Source of the DNA: JBBQSN01 sp963825505
GTDB taxonomy: Bacteria > Actinomycetota > Actinomycetes > Actinomycetales > CAWJMD01
NCBI GenBank assembly: GCA_963825505.1
Contig: CAWGTL010000004.1
Location: 550,837-614,836 of the forward strand
DNA: 64,000 bases
Direction of reading: 5' to 3'
Shown: positions 59,096 through 64,000 of the stretch, one piece after another
Position numbering within the stretch: position 1 is the first letter of the stretch
How the letters are laid out: each line of letters opens with the position of its first letter
Translations under genes and position numbers: made by a program
The notes under the pieces: generated by a model
What the model was told of the DNA's origin: nothing
The model's database searches: none
The model's input: only the letters and a program-made list of their open reading frames with translations

Positions 59096-60286
59096 TCAGT
59101 CGACCGGCAGGCCGAGGCCGCGGGCGATGACGAGGCGCTGCACCTCGGAGGTGCCCTCGCCGATCTCGAGGATCTTCGCGTCGCGGTAGAACCGCGCGAC
59201 CGGGTACTCCTCCATGAAGCCGTTGCCGCCGAACACCTGCGTGGCGACGCGCGCGGCCGTCACCGCCGCCTCGGTGGAGTAGAGCTTGGCCACCGCGGCG
59301 GCCTGCTTCACCTCGGCGAGGGAGCGCCGTCCTGCGTGCAGCTCGTCCTTGAGCCACGCGGCCTTGTAGGTGAGCGCCCGCGCGGCCTCGACCGACACCG
59401 CGAGGTCGGCGACGGCGAAGGACACGCCCTGGTTGGCGCCGATGGGGCGGCCGAACGCGACGCGGGTCCTGGCGTACTCCGTCGAGAGCTCGAGGCACGC
59501 CTGGGCGAGACCGACGGCGAGCGCCGAGATGGCGATCCGGCCGTCGTCCAGGATCGCGAGGAACTGGCCGAAGCCCCTGCCCCGCTCGCCGAGCAGGTTC
59601 TCCTTCGGCACCCGGCAGCCGTCGAAGCTCAGGCCATGGGTGTCGGACGCGTGCCACCCGAGCTTGCGGTACGCCGGCTCGACGGTGAACCCCTCGGTGC
59701 CGGACGGCACCATGATCGAGCTGATCTCGGCCCTGCCGTCCTCGCGGGTGCCGGTGCGGGCGGTGACCGTGACCACCGAGGTGATGTCCGTGCCCGAGTT
59801 GGTGATGAACGCCTTGGCGCCGTCGACGACCCACTCGCCGGCGTCCTCGTCGAGGCGGGCGCGGGTGCGGGTGGCGCCCGCGTCCGAGCCGGCCTCGGGC
59901 TCGGTGAGGCCGAACCCGGCCAGCGCGCGGCCGGCGACCAGGTCGGGCAGCCAGCGCTCCTTCTGCTCCTGGGTGCCGAAGCTGAGGACCGGGTTGATGC
60001 CCAGGCCGACCCCGGCGCTGAGGGTGATGCCGACGCTCTGGTCGACCCGGCCCAGCTCCTCGATCGCCACGCAGAGGCTGGTGAAGGCGTCCTCGTCGAG
60101 ACCGGCGCCGCCGAACTCCTCCGGGGCGACCAGGCCGAACAGCCCGAGGTCGCCCATCTTCGGTACGAGGTGCACGGGGAAGTGGGCGTCGCGGTCCCAC
60201 TGCTCGATGTGCGGGGCCACCTCGGCCTCGGCGAACTCTCGGACGGAGGCTCGGAAGTCCTCGAGCTCCTTGGACAGCTCGAACAT
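59096..60286 (-). CDS. Acyl-CoA dehydrogenase of a branched-chain (liu-like) operon
   Basis: This 396-residue FAD enzyme starts at ATG 60286, about 8 nt after AGGGA. VSITLSAG is replaced by VGITLSAGVGLG in the flavin region, followed by GFGLTEPEAGSDAGATRTRA and FGGNGFMEEYPVARFYRDAK with a Glu in IGEGTSEVQRL, the catalytic position of the short-chain group (true isovaleryl-CoA dehydrogenases have it elsewhere). The exact substrate is therefore open. It is divergent from the MerR regulator gene and probably co-transcribed with the carboxylase beta gene, 12 bp away. Confidence 0.9.
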   Translation of the reverse strand: MFELSKELEDFRASVREFAEAEVAPHIEQWDRDAHFPVHLVPKMGDLGLFGLVAPEEFGGAGLDEDAFTSLCVAIEELGRVDQSVGITLSAGVGLGINPVLSFGTQEQKERWLPDLVAGRALAGFGLTEPEAGSDAGATRTRARLDEDAGEWVVDGAKAFITNSGTDITSVVTVTARTGTREDGRAEISSIMVPSGTEGFTVEPAYRKLGWHASDTHGLSFDGCRVPKENLLGERGRGFGQFLAILDDGRIAISALAVGLAQACLELSTEYARTRVAFGRPIGANQGVSFAVADLAVSVEAARALTYKAAWLKDELHAGRRSLAEVKQAAAVAKLYSTEAAVTAARVATQVFGGNGFMEEYPVARFYRDAKILEIGEGTSEVQRLVIARGLGLPVD

Positions 60287-60349
60287 GGCGGTGGTCCCTT
60301 CGCTGGCGGTCGCCGTCCGGGGATCGCCCGGCGGTGGACCCCTCGATCA

Positions 60350-60377
60350 TGCTTGACGTTGACGTCAACGTCAAGCA
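60350..60377. promoter_or_regulatory. 28-bp perfect palindrome, probable MerR operator, overlapping divergent promoters
   Basis: The half site is TGCTTGACGTTGAC, with its exact complement from 60364. TTGACG (60353-60358), 17 bp, then CACGAT (60376-60381) form a plus-strand promoter 6 nt from ATG 60388. On the minus strand TTGACG (60369-60374), 17 bp and CATGAT (60346-60351) form the mirror promoter for the acyl-CoA dehydrogenase. Confidence 0.75.
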
Positions 60378-60387
60378 CGATGGCGGG

Positions 60388-60789
60388 ATGCCCACCGAGA
60401 CGCGCAGCGACACGCGCACGTGGACCATCGCCGAGGTGGCCGAGGAGTTCGGCATCACCCACCGCACCGTGCGCTACTACGAGCAGCAGGGCCTGGTGTC
60501 CCCCGAGCGCCGCGGCACCACCCGGGTGTTCCACCCGCGCGACCGCGTCCGGCTGGCCCTGGTGCTGCGCGGCAAGCGGATCGGGTTCGACCTGGAGAAG
60601 ATCCGGACGATCGTCGACATGTACGACGACGTGCCCGGCGAGCAGGGCCAGCTGGAGTACCTGCTCGACCAGGTCGAGGGCCGGCGCGCGGAGCTCCAGG
60701 CGCGCCGGGCCGACATCGACGCCGTGCTGGGCGAGCTGGACGAGCTGGAGCGCCGCTGCCACGACGACCTGCGCGCCCTGCGGTCGTGA
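60388..60789 (+). CDS. MerR-family transcriptional regulator (LiuR-like)
   Basis: This 133-residue protein starts at ATG 60388. The MerR winged helix is at about 10-80 (WTIAEVAEEFGITHRTVRYY, then EQQGLVSPERRGTTRVF) and a coiled-coil helix (about 95-130, QLEYLLDQVEGRRAELQARR) gives the dimer. There is no Cys cluster for metal. It is divergent from an acyl-CoA dehydrogenase operon and close to the acyl-CoA carboxylase alpha gene, as LiuR is in branched-chain regulons of proteobacteria. It probably binds the palindrome in front of it and represses or activates both sides. Confidence 0.88.
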   Translation: MPTETRSDTRTWTIAEVAEEFGITHRTVRYYEQQGLVSPERRGTTRVFHPRDRVRLALVLRGKRIGFDLEKIRTIVDMYDDVPGEQGQLEYLLDQVEGRRAELQARRADIDAVLGELDELERRCHDDLRALRS

Positions 60790-60834
60790 GCAGCGCCACG
60801 TGGAGCACCGGGCTGCCGCCGCACGACCCGCCGC

Positions 60835-60840
60835 TAGGCT
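60835..60840 (+). promoter_or_regulatory. -10 element TAGGCT for the carboxylase alpha gene
   Basis: Strong hexamer 53 nt upstream of GTG 60894. The start has GAGG at 60885-60888, so this transcript has a leader. Confidence 0.45.
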
Positions 60841-60893
60841 CCGGCACGGCTGACGACGAGGCACCAGGACCGACCACGACGAGCGAGGCAGAC

Positions 60894-62681
60894 GTGAGCG
60901 AGAGCGCGACCCCCACCCGGACGATCACCAAGGTCCTGATCGCGAACCGCGGCGAGATCGCGGTGCGGATCGCGCGGGCGTGCAAGGACTCCGGCCTGGG
61001 CTCGGTCGCCGTCTACGCCGAGCCGGACTCCGACGCGCTGCACGTGAAGGTCGCCGACGAGGCGTACGCGCTCGGTGGTTCCACCCCGGGCGACTCCTAC
61101 CTCGTGGTCGACAAGCTGCTCGACGTCGCGGCCCGCTCCGGCGCCGACGCCGTGCACCCCGGCTACGGCTTCCTCGCCGAGAACGCCGGCTTCGCCCAGT
61201 CGGTCATCGACGCCGGGCTGGTCTGGATCGGCCCCTCCCCCGCTGCGATCGACTCGCTCGGCGACAAGGTCAAGGCTCGGCACATCGCCGAGCGCGCCGG
61301 CGCGCCGCTGGTGGCCGGCACCAAGGAGCCGGTCGAGGGCGCCGACGAGGTGATCGCCTTCGCCGACGAGCACGGCCTGCCGATCGCGATCAAGGCGGCC
61401 TACGGCGGCGGCGGCCGCGGCCTCAAGGTGGCCCGCGAGCGCGACGAGATCGCCGAGCTGTTCGACTCCGCTGTGCGAGAGGCGGTCTCGGCCTTCGGCC
61501 GCGGCGAGTGCTTCGTCGAGAAGTACCTCGACAAGCCGCGCCACGTCGAGACCCAGTGCCTGGCTGACGAGCACGGCACCGTCGTCGTCGTCTCCACCCG
61601 CGACTGCTCGCTGCAGCGCCGGCACCAGAAGCTGGTCGAGGAGGCGCCCGCGCCGTTCCTCTCGGACGAGCAGGTGGCCGAGCTCTACCGCGCGTCGAAG
61701 GCGATCCTGCGCGAGGCCGGCTACACCGGCGCCGGCACCTGCGAGTTCCTCGTGGGCCAGGACGGCACCATCTCGTTCCTCGAGGTGAACACCCGCCTGC
61801 AGGTCGAGCACCCGGTCTCCGAGGAGGTCACCGGCATCGACCTCGTCCGCGAGCAGTTCCGGATCGCCGCCGGCGAGCCCCTCGGCTACGACGACCCCGA
61901 GATCCGCGGCCACTCCTTCGAGTTCAGGATCAACGGCGAGGACGCAGGTCGTGGTTTCCTCCCCGCGCCGGGTGCGGTGTCGTCGTTCCTGCCGCCGTCC
62001 GGCCCGGGCGTGCGGCTCGACTCCGGCGTCGTCACCGGCGACGTCGTGGCCGGCGCGTTCGACTCGATGCTGGCCAAGCTCGTGGTCACCGGCGCCACCC
62101 GGCAGCAGGCGCTCGAGCGCTCCCGCCGCGCGCTCGACGAGATGGTCGTGGAGGGCATGCCCACGGTGCTGCCGTTCCACCGGGTCGTCGTCCGCGACCC
62201 CGCCTTCGCCCCTGCCGGCGACGAGCCGTTCTCGGTGCACACCCGCTGGATCGAGACCGAGTTCGACAACACCATCGAGCCCTGGTCCGGGACGGCCGGC
62301 GACGTCCCGGAGCCGGAGGAGAAGCAGCGCGTCGTCGTCGAGGTCGGCGGCAAGCGGCTCGAGGTCGTCCTGCCGGCTGGTCTCGCGCTCGGCGGTGGCG
62401 GCGCCGCCAAGGCGAAGGCCCCCAAGCGCTCCGCCGGCAAGCGCTCCGGCGCGGCCGTGTCCGGCGACTCCCTCACCTCACCGATGCAGGGCACCATCGT
62501 GAAGGTCGCCGTCTCCGAGGGCGACACCGTGGCCGCCGGCGACCTCGTCGTCGTCCTCGAGGCGATGAAGATGGAGCAACCCCTGCTGGCCCACAAGGCC
62601 GGCACCGTCACCGGCCTGACCGCCGAGGTCGGCGCCACGGTGACCTCCGGCGCCGTCGTCTGCACGATCGCCGACGCGTGA
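60894..62681 (+). CDS. accA3: Acyl-CoA carboxylase alpha subunit (biotin carboxylase plus BCCP)
   Basis: This 595-residue protein starts at GTG 60894, shortly after GAGG. The biotin carboxylase part (about 12-460) has VLIANRGEIAVRIARACKD, the ATP-grasp KAAYGGGGRGLKVA, and EVNTRLQVEHPVSEEVTG. A flexible Lys/Ala linker (about 505-530) precedes the BCCP domain with EAMKMEQ, whose Lys (about residue 559) carries biotin. It serves the beta subunits at 50733 and probably 57530. It is the accA3 type by position after maf. Confidence 0.95.
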   Translation: MSESATPTRTITKVLIANRGEIAVRIARACKDSGLGSVAVYAEPDSDALHVKVADEAYALGGSTPGDSYLVVDKLLDVAARSGADAVHPGYGFLAENAGFAQSVIDAGLVWIGPSPAAIDSLGDKVKARHIAERAGAPLVAGTKEPVEGADEVIAFADEHGLPIAIKAAYGGGGRGLKVARERDEIAELFDSAVREAVSAFGRGECFVEKYLDKPRHVETQCLADEHGTVVVVSTRDCSLQRRHQKLVEEAPAPFLSDEQVAELYRASKAILREAGYTGAGTCEFLVGQDGTISFLEVNTRLQVEHPVSEEVTGIDLVREQFRIAAGEPLGYDDPEIRGHSFEFRINGEDAGRGFLPAPGAVSSFLPPSGPGVRLDSGVVTGDVVAGAFDSMLAKLVVTGATRQQALERSRRALDEMVVEGMPTVLPFHRVVVRDPAFAPAGDEPFSVHTRWIETEFDNTIEPWSGTAGDVPEPEEKQRVVVEVGGKRLEVVLPAGLALGGGGAAKAKAPKRSAGKRSGAAVSGDSLTSPMQGTIVKVAVSEGDTVAAGDLVVVLEAMKMEQPLLAHKAGTVTGLTAEVGATVTSGAVVCTIADA

Positions 62682-62736
62682 CGCGGCACGCGATGGAGCC
62701 TTCCGGCCCCTAGGAGGGCAACGAGTCTCCATCGCC

Positions 62737-63345
62737 GCCGGGTCGTGCAAGGCCACCGCGGTCCGCTACGAACGCGACCGACCCGGCGAGCTGGTCCACA
62801 TGGACGTCAAGAAGATCGGCCGCATCCCCGACGGCGGCGGCTGGCGCGCCACGGCCGCGGCGCCGCCTCGATCACCCGCGACCGCACGACCAGAGTCGGA
62901 TTCGATTACGTCCACGTCCTGGTCGACGACCACTCCCGCCTGGCCTACGCCGAGATCCTGGGCGACGAGAAGGGCGCCACCTGCGCGGGCTTCCTGGCCC
63001 GCGCGATCGACGACTTCGCCGCCCACGGCATCGCCAGGATCGAACGACTGCTGACCGACAACGCCTGGGCCTACCGGATGTCGCTGCGGCAGGTCTGCGC
63101 CCAGCACGGCATCACCCAGAAGTTCATCAAGCCCCATTGCCCGTGGCAGAACGGCAAGGCAGAGCGGCTCAACCGCACCCTGGCCACCGAGTGGGCCTAC
63201 CGGCAGATGTTCACCAGCAACGACGACCGCGCCGCAGCCCTTGCCCCCTGGCTCGAGCACTACAACACTCGACGTCGCCACAGCGCACTCGGCGGGCTAC
63301 CACCGACCAGCCGCTGTCACCAACGTGATGGCTGGGTACAGCTAG
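62737..63345 (+). pseudogene. Transposase (IS481/integrase-core DDE), 5'-truncated with two frameshifts
   Basis: The reading starts in one frame with AVRYERDRPGELVHMDVKK and IGRIPDGGGWR (first catalytic Asp), then needs a one-base gain near 62852 to continue as HGRGAAS and DYVHVLVDDHSRLAYAE, LLTDNAWAY (second Asp) and QNGKAERLNRTLATEWAY (Glu). Near 63315 one extra base returns it to the first frame for TNVMAGYS and the TAG at 63343. The DDE residues remain, but the helix-turn-helix part is gone and the frame is broken, so it is inactive. It lies right after the stop of accA3. Confidence 0.75.
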
Positions 63346-63435
63346 ATGGTGCCGCCGCACCGTCCACAGGCGACGCTCGACGACGCGCGTCCACAGCCGG
63401 GGGCCTGGGATCGCCGGCCCTGCCCGTCACGGGCC

Positions 63436-63441
63436 CATGGT
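63436..63441 (+). promoter_or_regulatory. -10-like element CATGGT
   Basis: CATGGT then 6 nt then GTG 63448; matches the leaderless spacing in this window, although the first base of the consensus is C. Confidence 0.3.
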
Positions 63442-63447
63442 GTCCGC

Positions 63448-64000
63448 GTGCCCACCACCGAGGACCTCGTCCGGCGCCTGGCCCGTCGCCAGGGCGGCGC
63501 GGTCGGGCGCGCCCAGGTGCTCGCGCTCGGCGCGTCCGAGAAGTGGGTGCGGGTGAGGGCGGCCCGCGACTGGCAACGCGCGCAGCCGGGGGTCTACGTC
63601 ACGCACACCGGACCGCTGACGTGGCGGAACACCGCGTGGGCTGCCCTGGTGTACGCGGGTGAGGGGGCGGTGCTCGGGTTCGACGCCGCCGCGCACGAGC
63701 AGGGGTGGGTCCGTCGTCCGCCGAGGACGGTGGACGTGTGGATCCCCTCGACGAGGCGGGTCCGCGACCAGCCCACCGTGCGCGTCCACCGCAGGATCGA
63801 CCTGCCGGACCACCGGGTGCTCACCGACCCGCCCACCACGAGGCGCGAGATCACGGCCCTCGACCTCGTCACCCGCTGCCGCGACGACGACGGCCTCGTC
63901 GACGTCGTCACCCGTGCCGTCCGTGCCGGGACCTCCCCCGCCGCCGTCCTCGACGTCCTCGCCACCCGGCCGGCGCAGAGGTGGCGGTCGCTGCTCGTCG
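63448..64000 (+). CDS. AbiEi-like antitoxin/DUF559-type protein, cut by the right window edge
   Basis: The 184 visible residues start at GTG 63448 with VPTTEDLVRRLARRQGGAV and VLALGASEKWVRVRAARDW, an N-terminal helix-turn-helix of AbiEi type, followed by QPGVYVTHTGPLTWRNTAWAAL and VRVHRRIDLPDHRVLTDPPTT. Actinobacterial proteins with this start usually end in a DUF559 (nuclease-like) domain, which would lie beyond the edge. No toxin partner is in view. Annotation as an antitoxin is by family resemblance only. Confidence 0.65.
   Translation, partial: MPTTEDLVRRLARRQGGAVGRAQVLALGASEKWVRVRAARDWQRAQPGVYVTHTGPLTWRNTAWAALVYAGEGAVLGFDAAAHEQGWVRRPPRTVDVWIPSTRRVRDQPTVRVHRRIDLPDHRVLTDPPTTRREITALDLVTRCRDDDGLVDVVTRAVRAGTSPAAVLDVLATRPAQRWRSLLV

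Larger units (their letters stand above)
62682..63447 (+). mobile_element. Remnant of an IS481-type insertion sequence
   Basis: This gap of about 770 bp without an intact gene holds part of a transposase (62737-63345); the 5' part encoding the DNA-binding domain is missing. The ends of the element could not be located and no inverted repeats were recognised. The rest (63346-63447) shows nothing but the short leader of the next gene. Confidence 0.7.

Noticed and set aside
57350..60853. Long plus-strand open frame (1167 codons) opposite the carboxylase and dehydrogenase genes
   Set aside because: Antisense shadow of two well-supported genes in GC-rich DNA. The protein is Arg/Gly/Ala-biased and shows no domain.

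Overview
The window comes from a very high-GC actinobacterium. Codon use is strongly GC-biased, GTG starts are frequent, genes are linked by 4-bp GTGA/ATGA overlaps, and there is an F420-type luciferase-family oxidoreductase. One block (acyl-CoA dehydrogenase, LCP protein, purE-purK, GtrA, birA, accD5-accE5, maf, accA3) keeps the gene order known from mycobacteria and relatives. The protein set fits the Propionibacteriales (for example Nocardioidaceae), but the family is an inference. No rRNA, tRNA or CRISPR array was found.

Region 1 (1-16.5 kb): five secreted proteins, all on the minus strand, carry C-terminal FG-GAP/VCBS-type repeats: two tandem beta-sandwich paralogues (the first cut by the left edge), a subtilisin-like protease, a PGRP-type amidase and, at 14.4-16.5 kb, a SpoIID/LytB-domain protein. 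Between them lie nucleotide-sugar genes (SDR epimerase, CapD-like dehydratase, sugar-1-phosphate nucleotidyltransferase) and a plus-strand operon of GtrB-like glycosyltransferase, methyltransferase, polytopic membrane protein and GtrA.

Region 2 (16.5-35.4 kb): a cell-surface polysaccharide locus. It holds a tightly coupled minus-strand operon (glycosyltransferases, WbqC-like protein, GNAT acetyltransferase, PIG-L deacetylase, UDP-sugar dehydrogenase). Dehydrogenase, oxidoreductase, aminotransferase, WbpD-like acetyltransferase and WbpI-like 2-epimerase together match the route to UDP-2,3-diacetamido-2,3-dideoxy-mannuronate. A Wzm/Wzt-type ABC exporter and several more glycosyltransferases complete the locus.

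Region 3 (35.4-50.7 kb): a MetB-like PLP enzyme divergent from an XRE-cupin regulator, a B3/B4-domain protein, a broken GNAT gene, a FadE25-like acyl-CoA dehydrogenase, an F420-type oxidoreductase, an LCP ligase, purK-purE, a second GtrA, a 1205-residue membrane protein, an enoyl-CoA hydratase, a class III adenylate cyclase and birA.

Region 4 (50.7-64 kb): acyl-CoA carboxylase beta and epsilon subunits, a DUF885 peptidase-like protein, a GNAT, a probable cystine symporter behind a cysteine-containing leader peptide, a DUF2177 protein, maf, a second carboxylase beta subunit with an acyl-CoA dehydrogenase under a divergent MerR regulator with a 28-bp perfect palindrome, and the biotinylated alpha subunit. 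A decayed IS481-type transposase and an AbiEi-like gene cut by the right edge close the window.

The most reusable signals are a recurring -10-like hexamer 6-7 nt before the start codon of many genes (leaderless mRNAs), three places where divergent -10 elements overlap, the leader peptide-symporter pair and the MerR operator.
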